A DNA stretch of 64,000 nt, taken from NCBI GenBank assembly GCA_030549495.1, contig JAUIRK010000898.1:1922001-1986000 (forward strand). The letters are read 5' to 3'. This DNA comes from Nectonema munidae (taxonomy: Eukaryota; Nematomorpha; Nectonematoida; Nectonematidae). The position numbers were made by a program, and so were the translations under genes. Positions 24,613 to 34,419 of this stretch are shown here, in pieces. The notes under the pieces were generated by a model. It did not search any database. It was not told the origin of the DNA and was given only the letters and a program-made list of their open reading frames with translations. Position 1 is the first letter of the stretch; each line of letters opens with the position of its first letter.

Positions 24613-24685
24613 CACCCGCGGCGGGACTCGAACCCACAATCTTCGGTTTAGGAGACCGACGCCTTATCCATTAGGCCACGTGGGC
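24613..24685 (-). tRNA. tRNA-Arg (anticodon CCT)
   Basis: A 73-nt cloverleaf. The D arm GCCT/AGGC and anticodon arm TCGGT/ACCGA pair perfectly. The anticodon CCT is at 24650-24652. The T arm GTGGG/CCCGC has one G-U pair and the loop TTCGAGT. Box A (TGGCCTAATGGA) and box B (GGTTCGAGTCC) match eukaryotic tRNA-Arg(CCT). The acceptor stem GCCCACG/CGCGGGT has a G-U closing pair and one A-C mismatch at 5-68, which may weaken it. No CCA is encoded. A T run for polymerase III termination lies downstream on the minus strand near 24595. It decodes AGG. Confidence 0.92.
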
Positions 24686-24867
24686 ATATTGAGAGGTTAG
24701 GATTAAGTTTTTATATTTAAAACAACGATTAAATTAACCTAATTAGCAAAATCACAAAATGGATGATAGTTTTTATATCATAATCACAAATATATTCATT
24801 TCTATGTCGTCGGCAGATGGTTTAGCAGAGGGATGTCCAGCCCATGGTCTATGGGCGACATTGAGGC

Positions 24868-25194
24868 CAGGCCCGTAGCTAGGACTTTTCAATTGGGAGG
24901 GCTGGAAAAAATTGGTGGGGGGGGGGGGTAAATATTTTCACAAAAATTTTTTAGGTACTTATGGGTTATCTCTCCCTCATTCAAAAAATTTTTTTAGTAA
25001 ATTACTGAAAAAAAATTTTAAGTGGGAGGGAGATAACTTATAAGTACCAAATTTTTATATATAGTCTAAAAATAAACCATTTTTTGAACCCTTTATTGAT
25101 ATCGAAATATTTTAGGTTGGGAGAGAGGGGGCTCTGTATCTAAGTTGAAGGGAGGGGGCTTAGCCCCCTCCTGCCCTCGCTGGCTACGGGCCTG
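24868..25194 (+). mobile_element. Fold-back hAT MITE, 327 bp
   Basis: Ends CAGGCCCGTAGCTAG and CTGGCTACGGGCCTG are inverted repeats. ATTGAGGC stands on both sides (24860-24867 and 25195-25202), an exact 8-bp duplication. The interior contains a second long inverted repeat (GGTACTTATGGGTTATCTC near 24954 against GAGATAACTTATAAGTACC near 25033), so the whole unit can fold into a hairpin. A G run lies at 24918-24928. Confidence 0.93.
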
Positions 25195-25202
25195 ATTGAG
25201 GC

Positions 25203-25887
25203 CCACATCATCATTCAAACTTTGTTTCGAAGATCCAATGATATGATATGATTAGCATTTGTTTGCCACATAATGGATATATTTTAAGATATCAAAATTC
25301 AACTCTCCTGTAAAACAAGAAGACTCGTGGTTTTGGTTGCTTTAGTTTTCACTTATTATCTTTCCGGTTTCAAAATTTTTATAATTAAATTAAATAAATC
25401 TTGAAATTATAAAAATTTGTTTAATTACGTATAATTTTTAAATATGAAAAATTATTTATATTTATTAAAGCAATATAAAAAGTATTTTAGCCATGAAGAC
25501 ACATAACCAACGCCGAAGCAAAAATATTTGTTATAATTGGAGACCGGATGACGAATTACTGAATCTGCCTAAGAAAGCCAACAAAATATAAAACAATGCA
25601 AAAAAATTATCAATTTGGTGTATATCGCTTTTCTATGTTAATAGTTCTCCTTGTTCCCAGCAAAATCTCGCTGTTTTTTTTCCAAAATCAAGAATTTTCA
25701 GATTTCAATAATTATAGGTTGACAGGTATGCCATTATACAAACTTTTAAACGAAAAAATTCGAAGCGCATATTTATGTAGAACAAGACCACTTGTATGGC
25801 ATGAAATACCTTTTCCCTTCTTATTATTTGAGCCTTGTACTGTTTTTTCTCTTAATTGTTTATTTTAATTTATCTTCCCCATCATAT
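25203..25887. other. No recognised gene
   Basis: The 90-codon frame at 25596-25868 and a short one at 25494-25592 (MKTHNQRRSKN) show no family motif, so neither is called as a gene. Confidence 0.4.
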
Positions 25888-26035
25888 CGTCCAAATAGTG
25901 TTGCACACGAACACGAAATTTTGGTTCGAACGAACACGAACAACCTTAAGCTATAGTCGAACGGACACGAACAATAACGGACACTAGCGAACATCATATA
26001 CTAGTGAATCTTACATACGGAGACAGACTCATTCA

Positions 26036-26084
26036 CTCACACACACACACACACAACAAACACATACACACACAACACACACAA
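26036..26084 (+). repeat. CA microsatellite
   Basis: An imperfect (CA)n tract with A-containing interruptions, inside the hAT element upstream of its transposase. Confidence 0.9.
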
Positions 26085-26251
26085 ACTCTAAAATGTTGGC
26101 ATATATAACCAGCATACGTTGACAATCACAATGCTGTTTTATTTCACATGTGTTTTTCTATTCATGCAAAGTTGAACATCGTCATTGAGACCATTTGTCA
26201 TTTTTTACACCAAACAACATCTAACTTTCATATTGATTTATATCTAAACTA

Positions 26252-27877
26252 ATGAGTATCGTTAAAATAACCAAGCATGAAGAAATAGTTAATCGTTTGT
26301 TCGATCCAGAGCGGCAACAAAGACGAGGATCGTGGCAGTTTATCAAACTTTTGGCTCCAACCGATGAGAAAAAGAAGTAGTAATCTAAAGTAGCTATCGG
26401 TGCTTTTGTTTAAAATGCCAAAAAACAATCAATTATTCTGTGGGTACTTCAAAGCAAATATTGCGACACATGGAACAAAATCATTCAGAAGATCTGGGCA
26501 CTAATTCCTCAACAAAAAAGTGCAGCTTCCAACAGCAAACCATTCAAAAAGTGTTCAAGAAATTGAACCCAAAAATCATCATTGATTTGATTCATGATCA
26601 AAAATCATCGGCTCAAAAAGGTCATTTTCTTCTTTTGAATGGATCGCTAAATCCTACCGGCCTTTGTCAATTGTTGAAGATCCAGGATTCATTGAATACA
26701 GCAATTTTTTAAATACATTGGAACAAAAATACACGTTGCCTTCTCGTACAACAATAACCAAAAAGAATGTGATTATTATTCACTTACAAGTGATATTTGG
26801 ACATCAAGAACATCTGAAGCATATATTTCGTTGATGCTTTATTACATTACTGAGGATTTTGTTATGAAAGTCGTTACGTTGAGATGTGCTCCGTTCAGTA
26901 AAGTAAGACACATCAGTTTCGAAATTGCAAACATCGTGAAGCAGTCGGTAGAGGATGCAAACCGATATGTTTTACCCCATAAAATAGGAAAATTGGGAAC
27001 ACAAAGGTTGTGTTTTCTTCTTTATTTTGTGTGTTTTTTTGAAAATATAGAAAAAAAACAAAAAAAAATTATGATTTTAAAAAAATAAAAAGGAATAATT
27101 TGGTGGAAGAAGGGCAAAAAACAAAAAAGTAAATGTTTGCTGTATTTTACGACGCTTTGATGAAGCAACAGAAGCGATGTTGGGGGAAATCCGACGTGCT
27201 CCTTAACGCTGTCAGTATTAAGAATGATCAATATTCATTTGATTGAATACAAAGTTTTACAGGGAGTTTCCCACACTGTTTGGTACGAGGATGCTACTGA
27301 TACGGTAGAAGCATTCCGGAGAGAAGTTTTAAATGAATTCACCAGCCGTTTTCAAGGGTTACAGATTTCGCTGCTCTGGACAATATTGCTGGACCCAAGA
27401 CTAACAGGGATGAATGGCTTTTCTATAGAAGAGCGCTGCACCACAAAAGAAGAGCTTCTAAATCAAGTAAAAAGTGCCACACCACAACTTCTTCATGTGG
27501 AGAAACATAAGTATCGTGATGATGCCGGTCCTTCAAGGACAAATAACTCCCTGCTTGGAGACATTTTCTCCACACCAGGAAGCGATGAAATGATGAAGGA
27601 AGATTGTTCCGATGAAATTGAACTGGAAAAATATTTATCGCTATGCAAGCAATCAAAAATACTTGATCTGCTTCAATGGTGGAACGCCAATCGCGATACT
27701 TTTCCTGTATTGGCTTGGCTGAGTCGAAAGTGGATGTCTGCTGTTTCTACAAGCGTGTCATCAGAGCGTTTGTTTTCACGAACAGGTGCAACTGTGACGT
27801 CAAGAAGAGCGAGGTTGAAGGATGATAACGTTGAAATGTTAACATTTATTCATGATAACATTAAGTTTATTTCATGA
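26252..27877 (+). pseudogene. hAT transposase with BED finger and hATC domain, broken
   Basis: The N-terminus (ATG 26252) has a BED zinc finger: RGSWQFIKLL, then CFCLKCQKT, then ILRHMEQNHS, giving the C-x2-C...H-x4-5-H pattern. The C-terminal dimerisation domain is well kept in the last frame (27224-27877): LLQWWNANRDTFPVLAWLSR, then STSVSSERLFSRTGA and RLKDDNVEMLTFIHDN, a clear hATC signature. The middle, which should hold the catalytic Asp residues, is badly eroded and several stops and frame changes separate the parts (first stop at about 26380). It belongs to the Ac/hobo-like group that carries BED fingers. Confidence 0.88.
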
Positions 27878-28235
27878 GTCCTTATATTATTAATAAATTT
27901 TATTTTTACAATTTGTTCGTTTTTGTCCGTTACCAAAGATTTTCAATTATTGGTTCGAACGGACAAACTAACGAACGGCAACTGACGTACTCGAACGTTG
28001 TCCGTTGCCGTGTGCAACCCTACGTCCAAACCATTATGATAACAGTAATTTCATCTGTAACGGCATCAAAGTTTTAGGTCAATTGACAAATAAAAAATTT
28101 TGACGAGAAATTAAAAATATTTTGGCACTCTTCCTTCTAAAAAATTTAACCCAGTTTAAAAATTTTTTAAACTTTACTTTTTCGATTTTGATACAACTTT
28201 TTACGCCTTCATTATATCATTTACTTTTTTATTTT

Positions 28236-28247
28236 TTTAATATTAGT
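28236..28247 (+). promoter_or_regulatory. Acceptor-like site before the PDCD7-like ATG
   Basis: A T-rich tract followed by AATATTAG ends one base before the ATG at 28248. It fits a 3' splice site for a 5' UTR intron or for a spliced-leader acceptor. It also argues for this ATG over the upstream in-frame ATG at 28122, whose 42 residues would be encoded by the pyrimidine tract. Confidence 0.5.
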
Positions 28248-29138
28248 ATGGATTTAAACTTTGCTGAAGTGACGAACAAAAAATTGTGCCAAGAATATGA
28301 AGTTTTTAATTTCGATGAATGGTCTACATCTTGGCTACAAAGTAGAAATATAGTGTCCCCACTTTCTAGTAGTGAAAAAGTCTCAATTAGAAGCATAAAA
28401 GAAACATTGATCAGAATGTTCTACTCAATTTATGAGCTCAGATGCCTATCTGATGGAATGTCGAAGAACAAATTAACATCAAATAACAATGATTGGAATG
28501 CATCGCTCTTCCAAATTGAATTATTGCATAAATCTTTAGATCAAGATTTAGATTTCCTTAAAAAATCAACCAATGATAAAACGATTAAAAAAGTTAATAA
28601 GAGATACAGAAAAAGAAGATATAATAAGATTAAAAAAATAAAAAATAGGCTCATCAATTCTACTAATTGCGAAATTATTGGTTCCTCCAATAACTGTGGC
28701 ATGCATTGTGCGAAAGAAAACATTGTATATAGCACCGGAAGTATTTTAAATATTCACAGCATTACTAAGTTCAAAATTTATCAATTGAAAAGGAGACAAA
28801 AAATAATAGAATACATCAATAAAATTAACAGTTTAGAATCGTTAAGGAATGAACAACAAACAAGTAATTCTTTGCTAGAAACAGTCAAATTAAATCACAT
28901 TTTTAGCACCCTGTCGTTGTTGCTTGAGAAAAATGAAAAGATAATTGAAACGATTAATAATGATTTTTTCCAAAAAGATGAAACTCGTAATAAGATTGAC
29001 AACACTGCAATTAGGAAAGAATGGGATAAGTATATTTATCCTCCCTCGCCATACACGCCTGCCTCTCCTCTTCCTATTGGATTTGTATCGGCACAACTGC
29101 CAAATCACTTTACATGGAATGAATACTTAATAGATTAA
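28248..29138 (+). CDS. PDCD7: PDCD7 / U11-U12 snRNP 59K-like protein
   Basis: An intronless frame of 296 residues. The C-terminal end, IRKEWDKYIYPP followed by SPLPIGFVSAQLPNHFTWNEYL, matches the conserved tail of PDCD7 (EWD-Y-VP, then a Pro-rich stretch and a Trp near the end). The rest is highly charged and helical, with a Lys/Arg block KRYRKRRYNKIKKIKN at about residues 115-130 and predicted coiled coil over 215-255. In animals PDCD7 is the 59K protein of the U11/U12 di-snRNP that recognises U12-type introns in the nucleus. Human PDCD7 is longer (485 residues) because of a Pro-rich N-terminus that is lacking here. It is followed by GPAA1 after only 34 bp, same strand. The identification rests mainly on the C-terminal motif. 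Confidence 0.72.
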   Translation: MDLNFAEVTNKKLCQEYEVFNFDEWSTSWLQSRNIVSPLSSSEKVSIRSIKETLIRMFYSIYELRCLSDGMSKNKLTSNNNDWNASLFQIELLHKSLDQDLDFLKKSTNDKTIKKVNKRYRKRRYNKIKKIKNRLINSTNCEIIGSSNNCGMHCAKENIVYSTGSILNIHSITKFKIYQLKRRQKIIEYINKINSLESLRNEQQTSNSLLETVKLNHIFSTLSLLLEKNEKIIETINNDFFQKDETRNKIDNTAIRKEWDKYIYPPSPYTPASPLPIGFVSAQLPNHFTWNEYLID

Positions 29139-29141
29139 TTG

Positions 29142-29154
29142 TTTTAATTTAGAT
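29142..29154 (+). promoter_or_regulatory. Acceptor-like site between PDCD7-like gene and GPAA1
   Basis: TTGTTTTAATTTAG lies in the 34 bp between the two genes. A cis intron there is impossible without cutting the upstream coding sequence, so if this site is used it would most simply be a trans-splice acceptor of an operon. Confidence 0.4.
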
Positions 29155-29172
29155 GCGGAGAACACGTATATA

Positions 29173-30912
29173 ATGGCATTTATCTCAAAGTCCAACTTGC
29201 GAGAAAAACTTTCTTCATTCCTTACGAATCACATCAATGCCATTTCTTTTGTGCTCTTCGCGTTGGGTCTGTTCATATTTTTCATATTACCCACAAAATT
29301 CTATGCGTTATCAACTTATATCTCAGACAATGCTCTTTTGCCAGGGATAGTGGATGAAGAGTATTCTATCGTTGATAAACTCGATGAAGAAAGGTATTTA
29401 TACAACAACACTGTATCACTTAGTTCCAAAGATGACTATTTACTATTGAAGCTGAAAAGCGAATTAGAAAAGTATGCAGCTGTTTACCTCCAAGATTTCA
29501 GTTGGTATGACTACGCTTCAAAGAAAAAGACGGTAGGTGTGAATTTAGTGAGTGTTGTCAAAGCTTCCAGGGGGTCGAGTCTTTCGGGCATCGTGTTTTT
29601 CTGTAATGCAAATAAAGGGTTTAGATGTGCCGTTCTTTTTAAGAATTTGGTAAAATATTTTCACGATAAAAATTATCTCGCAAAAGATCTCATATTTTTA
29701 ATCACAACAGATCAAGATTTTGGTGTCAAAGCATGGCTAAATTCTTACATCAACTTAGTAAACCATAACAACTTCTTTGACTTAAAGTATGAAAAAATTG
29801 GCATGAGAAGTGGTACGTTGGAATCTGCTATTTTTATTGAAGTTGCAAATAACATAAAAGATATGAATGCAGTTGAAATAAATATCGAGGGAATTGATGG
29901 TCAAATGCCAAATTTAGATTTTTTTAATGTTATCATACGTCTGTGCAAAAAGCACTATATAAGTGCAATTTTGAACGTTGATAAAGGTATGAAGCAGAAT
30001 AGATCTTATAAAACGAGATTGATAAAATTGTTTAATTCAATGAAATTCTTGGCTTTAGGCAACTCGACAGGACCTCACTCGTATTTCACTAAACTAAGGA
30101 TAGACTCTTTAAGTTTAAAGACAGTAAAATCGAAATTTAAAAAAGGACAACTGAATTTCCTCTCCTATGCTCGATTGATAGAGGGCAGTATTAGAAGCTT
30201 GAATAACATGCTGGAAAAGTTTCATCGTTCCTACTTTTACTACATCCTAATTTCTAAGCAACTCTTTATCTCAATTGGCCTTTATTCACCGATTTTGGCG
30301 TGCTTCGTAATAATACTCTTGCTACAATTTTATGCAATTTCTTTGAAAATAGCTTCCTCCTCGAAAATACAACTTCCAATTATCACAGGCGTCATATCAC
30401 TCTCCCATCTCTTAGGAAGCGCACTCTATATCTTGGTAAGATGTGACTGCTTCATAAATTTTTTCTTTTCCACCACATCTAATTGGAATCGTGTATTTTT
30501 GAATTCTCTGGCTCTTTTCTTTGCCACACTATTTTACATCCTACTCCACACTCGCCGTATCAATGAAAGGAGTTTCTTCATCATGAAAGCTTTCCTATAC
30601 TTAGAAACATCCTTAGCGCTATCCTGTATTGCCTTGATCAATTTCTCTTTGTCCTTCTTTCTCTCAATTTCTTTGATTCCAACGCTAGTCTCTTTTTCAT
30701 TTCCAACAAGCAAGTGCAAAAGATTCTTCAATTTCTCTTTCCTATCCCTCATGATTATTCTTCTGAAAAAGCTCCTATTTGACGATAACTTATCTTCAAA
30801 CCTAAGAAGTATCATTCAAGATAATTTAATATATAATTCAATCAATTTGAAAGTATACACTCTTTTTTTGTTTCCTCTTTGGTTCGCTTTATTTTTACTA
30901 AATTGCCTGTAA
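29173..30912 (+). CDS. GPAA1: GPI transamidase subunit GPAA1 (GAA1)
   Basis: A complete, intronless 579-residue protein. GPAA1 is an essential subunit of the ER-membrane GPI transamidase complex (with PIGK, PIGS, PIGT and PIGU) that attaches GPI anchors to proteins. One N-terminal transmembrane helix lies at about 23-46, followed by YISDNALLPG. A large luminal M28-peptidase-like domain follows, with AKDLIFLITTDQDFGVKAWL, EGIDGQMPNLDFFN, STGPHSYFTKLRIDSLSLK and LIEGSIRSLNNMLEKFHRSYFYY, all matching family blocks. A multi-helix C-terminal membrane region (from about 365 to the end) includes FISIGLYSPIL and LALSCIALINFSLSFFLS. Human GPAA1 is 621 residues. The ATG at 29173 is preceded by GTTTTAATTTAG (ending 29154), an acceptor-like site 18 bp upstream. 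Confidence 0.96.
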   Translation: MAFISKSNLREKLSSFLTNHINAISFVLFALGLFIFFILPTKFYALSTYISDNALLPGIVDEEYSIVDKLDEERYLYNNTVSLSSKDDYLLLKLKSELEKYAAVYLQDFSWYDYASKKKTVGVNLVSVVKASRGSSLSGIVFFCNANKGFRCAVLFKNLVKYFHDKNYLAKDLIFLITTDQDFGVKAWLNSYINLVNHNNFFDLKYEKIGMRSGTLESAIFIEVANNIKDMNAVEINIEGIDGQMPNLDFFNVIIRLCKKHYISAILNVDKGMKQNRSYKTRLIKLFNSMKFLALGNSTGPHSYFTKLRIDSLSLKTVKSKFKKGQLNFLSYARLIEGSIRSLNNMLEKFHRSYFYYILISKQLFISIGLYSPILACFVIILLLQFYAISLKIASSSKIQLPIITGVISLSHLLGSALYILVRCDCFINFFFSTTSNWNRVFLNSLALFFATLFYILLHTRRINERSFFIMKAFLYLETSLALSCIALINFSLSFFLSISLIPTLVSFSFPTSKCKRFFNFSFLSLMIILLKKLLFDDNLSSNLRSIIQDNLIYNSINLKVYTLFLFPLWFALFLLNCL

Positions 30913-30977
30913 TATAGCATTTATTTCAACAAAATCAATCCTTGAAAAATTTTTTGTAAATTTATATATTTGTTTGT

Positions 30978-33868
30978 TCATATAGGCCATGTCCATTGGT
31001 TGGGTAAAGGAGGCGATATTAATCTTTCCCATGGTCTCCAGTCCAACATAATCTTGCTCAAGAATAATTCTTTTTTAGCCTTAAAGATAAAAAAGATATA
31101 TCATTAAAATAGGTACCCTATTGGTTGGTGTGCAAAGCGAAGGTTGATAAGAAGACATTAAAACAAGATAAATGCTGCATAAATTATAAATTGTATTTAA
31201 TATAAGAAATGGATGATAATTATTGCAATCAATGAATCATTTTTCAATATTTTTTACATAAATTAATTATTTATAATTCCTATCTGGAGTATAAACGAAA
31301 ATCATTTTCATAGATAATTTTATAGTTTTTCGCCCTGTACTCCAACATATAAGGAAAATTTAGTTTAGTTACCTGCATTATAACTTCTTCGATTTGACCA
31401 CTATTAATCTTCATTTCCAATCTAAGAATATCTGGCTCCTACATATATTTAATGTTTCATTATATCTATTTATATGATTAAAACTAAGCGAGAAAGTCAT
31501 GCGAGTGAGTTTACCATTTATTCCACAAATATATAATTCGAGGTGTCTTCTTGATAAACAAGTTGTCCGATTAATTCCTCAGGCAATATCGGCAATGTTG
31601 AGTGTTAAAATTAGAAATAAGGCCGTTTAATATTACTGAGCATGAAAGAGTACATACGAATATTAAAAATATAGTGTATTCACAAGAATTGAAGAAACGT
31701 TGAAAGTAAAATAACTTATGGTATTACTTCTTTCAAATATTTATGAAACTATAAATATTCGAATATTCTCTCAACCTGATCTCTTTTATGTTAATTTAGC
31801 ATAAAAATATTTGCTTTCTAGTGATTTCAATTGGACATTGACAAAAAAATTATTAAAACATGTCAATTTAAGATGTATATCAAGTTTGCAATAATATAAA
31901 GGATACTGTATCACTTTCTAGTTGATTCATAATGCGCGCGTTATTGGATTTCGTAAAATGCTCTTTCCAATCTCTGAATGTCATTTTAGCGTAGCTTTCT
32001 TTCCCCTTAGGTTTTCTAGGGGCCGATAAAGGAGAGTTAGTACAATCCCAAGGTACACATCAGCTCATTTTGCGGCTAATAAAATTTTACTGCTAATTTG
32101 AGCAAATTATAACGCTAGCAACCCCGTATACTACGAAAATTAGAAGTTGAGTGTCTTAGGTTCATAAGATAGAGGATGTACATTTTTGATATGCTTTAAT
32201 CTTTCTTGAATGATTTTCTCTGTATTGATTCGATAAGCAGCATCATCTGGCATCTTAGACAAAAGTGACAGGATAGTTGTATAGATCGTTTTGAGCCTCT
32301 AAAATAAAATGTTAAAATTCAAAATAAACACAAGAAATAAACATTCAACCCTCCTTAATCCAAAGATACTTTGAGTTTCCATTATTTTTACTTCGGGTTT
32401 AAAATATCAAGGTTAAAACATTTTAACTATGATAAGGGGCATGAGTAAGGTTGGTTAGATACTGGGTTTCGATAACTCAAGATCTTGGGTTCGATCCCGC
32501 ATCAAGCCTACTTTCCTCATAGTTCGATACAAGCGGCGCAATTGTGCCTTCTCGATGAAAACACACTAAAGCTAATGCACCTCTAAATGTATATAATGAA
32601 TATAATTATATTCTAATGTACTCAGATTTTGAAGCATTTGATTTCAAATTAATTTTAATTTATACGTGAATACTTTAGCGTAAGGAGTAACAATTTTATA
32701 AACGAGAGAACATAATGTAATTTATCACCATCATTCAGCATAGACAAATGTTTATAAAATGTACGTTCCAACAAATGAAAATCCAATGGGAACGTGATAA
32801 ATGTTACAAAATCCAAAGGAAACCTGATATTTTTTTTTAAGAAATTTCCTTTGATGAACGGTACGTAATGAAAATAGGAGATTTTATAGATACATTCAGC
32901 GTAATTATATGCTACAAATTTCATGTAAAGAAGGAAATTGTATAAAAATATTATGCTCAATTGCAAATCATTGAGTATGAAATAAAAATCTTTTATTGAA
33001 TTTAGGCTAAATATATCATTTATCTGCGGAAATATAAATTATAGAGAGTAGGACCCAGTCTAAAATATGCATATTTAAATCACACGTGTCTAATCTGATT
33101 TATTTAATATTGCTTCGTTCTTAAAATCACACTCGACTATTTAAAGATTAATTAGGCGTGCCCATCTTTAATTTTGGGTTGCTAACGCACTGGTGTCCCA
33201 TCTTTAATGCCGCCAAGGGCGAATGCTAAATTTTATCGCCCTTCAAAATGTCAAATAACATTTCAAAACACCTTAACAAGACGAAGTATCTACTTTTGGG
33301 CCACTCTATTTTTTTAACTTGACTCCCTGCCAACTTGCTATTAAATTAATTTTTAGCTCTTGCTGGCTGGATAAAAACCCTAGGATTCAAAAAACACACG
33401 TAATCATATTTTTTATACTAACCATAACAGAATTTTTATTTCTAAAAAATTTTTCTTGCAAAGATAAGTTCTGCTAAACATATATAGAATTTTTGAATAA
33501 AGGTATTTATAAATCAATCAATTACGTTGTAATTCTTCAGAGAATCCCCTTGAAAGTCAATGATTTCTAGCTTTCAGTAATTCTGATGCATCGACTTTAA
33601 AAAGGGATGTGAAAATGGAAAACTTAAGTTTGGCGGGACAATTGCGGGCCGTATGTTTGACACCCCTGCTTTACAATATATCAATTCCTCAATCCCCATA
33701 ACTGCTATGAATAAAATGGAAAAGAGAGGAAGTCTCCATAGATATTAATATATTAAAAATATATCTATGTGCTGCTGACAAATAATATTATTCACTCATA
33801 AAATAGAAAAATTGAGAATTTACAGCATGTGGTTGAGTTTCAACAGCCAATCCAGTTAGCCCAGTCGT
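30978..33868 (-). CDS. NDUFA5: NDUFA5, complex I subunit (four exons found)
   Basis: Coding exons on the minus strand are 33824-33868, 32182-32298, 31373-31438 and 30978-31079, each phase 0 with AG acceptors and GT donors. They encode TTGLTGLAVETQPHA; then RLKTIYTTILSLLSKMPDDA to QERLKHIKN; then EPDILRLEMKINSGQIEEVI; then AKKELFLSKIMLDWRPWERL to the end NQWTWPI and TGA. This parallels human NDUFA5 (TTGLVGLAV, RLRILYTKIL, KAEPDVKKLE, EEVILQAEHEL, WKWPI) almost column by column: 109 residues here against 116 in human. NDUFA5 (B13) is a matrix-side accessory subunit of mitochondrial NADH:ubiquinone oxidoreductase. The first exon (about 7 codons with the start) was not found. A hAT element begins 552 bp upstream and may separate it. 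The gene converges on GPAA1, with 65 bp between the stop codons. Confidence 0.95.
32436..32566 (+). repeat. tRNA-derived SINE in NDUFA5 intron
   Basis: The best-preserved copy of the family: ATGAGTAAGGTTGGTTAGAT (box A region), TTGGGTTCGATCCCGC (box B region), then TTCGATACAAGCGGCGC and TTCTCGATGAAAACACAC. It lies antisense in the intron between 32298 and 33824. Confidence 0.85.
32567..33823. other. NDUFA5 intron, no other gene
   Basis: The 103-codon minus frame at 32655-32966 has no recognisable content and lies inside the intron. At 33636-33668 GCGGGCCGTATGTTTGACACCCCTG resembles a hAT terminal end (GTTTGACACCCCTG), but the opposite end was not established. Confidence 0.45.
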
Positions 33869-34419
33869 CTAAAAATAAAAAAATATTTTAAATTCTTGAG
33901 TGAATAAGATGGAATAAAGTACCTTGCTTTAAATGTTAGATCATCATAACTAACTTATTTTCACTTAAATTTATCGAATAAAACATTGCAAAAGAAGACC
34001 AATTTTGGAGACAAATATTTTCAATAGAACAGAAAAGAAAATTCTTAATTAGGTCAGAGAAACCAGAGCACTGTTAAGGCTGGTTTGCCCATACCCGGTC
34101 CTGCCTGTGGGTGGGTATAACTTTAAAAAAATATAACGCAAGAGTATGGACAGATTTTGATGTAAATTTATCATAAAGTTCTACTGCACCTCACAATATC
34201 AATTCGAGCCTACAACCCGGTGTATGATGAAGGAAGGCTATGCTGTGTTTGGAAAATACGGGTCAATAGATTCGCTATAATGCATATAGCATTCAAAGGA
34301 GAGCTATAACGCGTTTCCGTGTCTTGGACTGGGCCATCCGTGCTATAAAGGATCACTGTGTATAAATAAAATATATTAGTCAAATAAAGGAATTTAAAAT
34401 ACTTCATTTTGGAAGATTA

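Larger units (their letters stand above)
25896..28022 (+). mobile_element. Complete hAT transposon, 2.1 kb, exact TSD
   Basis: The ends are TAGTGTTGCACACG and, read inward from 28022, TAGGGTTGCACACG. CGTCCAAA occurs at both flanks (25888-25895 and 28023-28030), an exact 8-bp duplication. Both subterminal regions are packed with the motif CGAAC / GGACA in both orientations (25915-25995 and 27915-28005), a likely transposase-binding cluster. The interior has a CA microsatellite and a broken transposase. The element ends only 225 bp before the PDCD7-like start codon, so it may have displaced or supplied regulatory sequence there. Confidence 0.93.

Noticed and set aside
25596-25868. 90-codon open frame
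   Set aside because: No motif recognised; Phe/Leu-rich composition as expected from AT-rich DNA.
26036-26084. CA tract as a regulatory Z-DNA-type element
   Set aside because: It lies inside a dead transposon and nothing links it to a host gene.
28122-28247. Upstream extension of the PDCD7-like frame by 42 residues
   Set aside because: The extension is Phe/Leu-rich and encoded by a pyrimidine tract that ends in an acceptor-like AG just before the ATG at 28248, so it is probably untranslated.
33180-33668. Possible hAT element between CACTGGTGTCCCATC and GTTTGACACCCCTG
   Set aside because: The ends are only loosely inverted and the flanking 8 bp do not match, so only the right end is mentioned as a relic.
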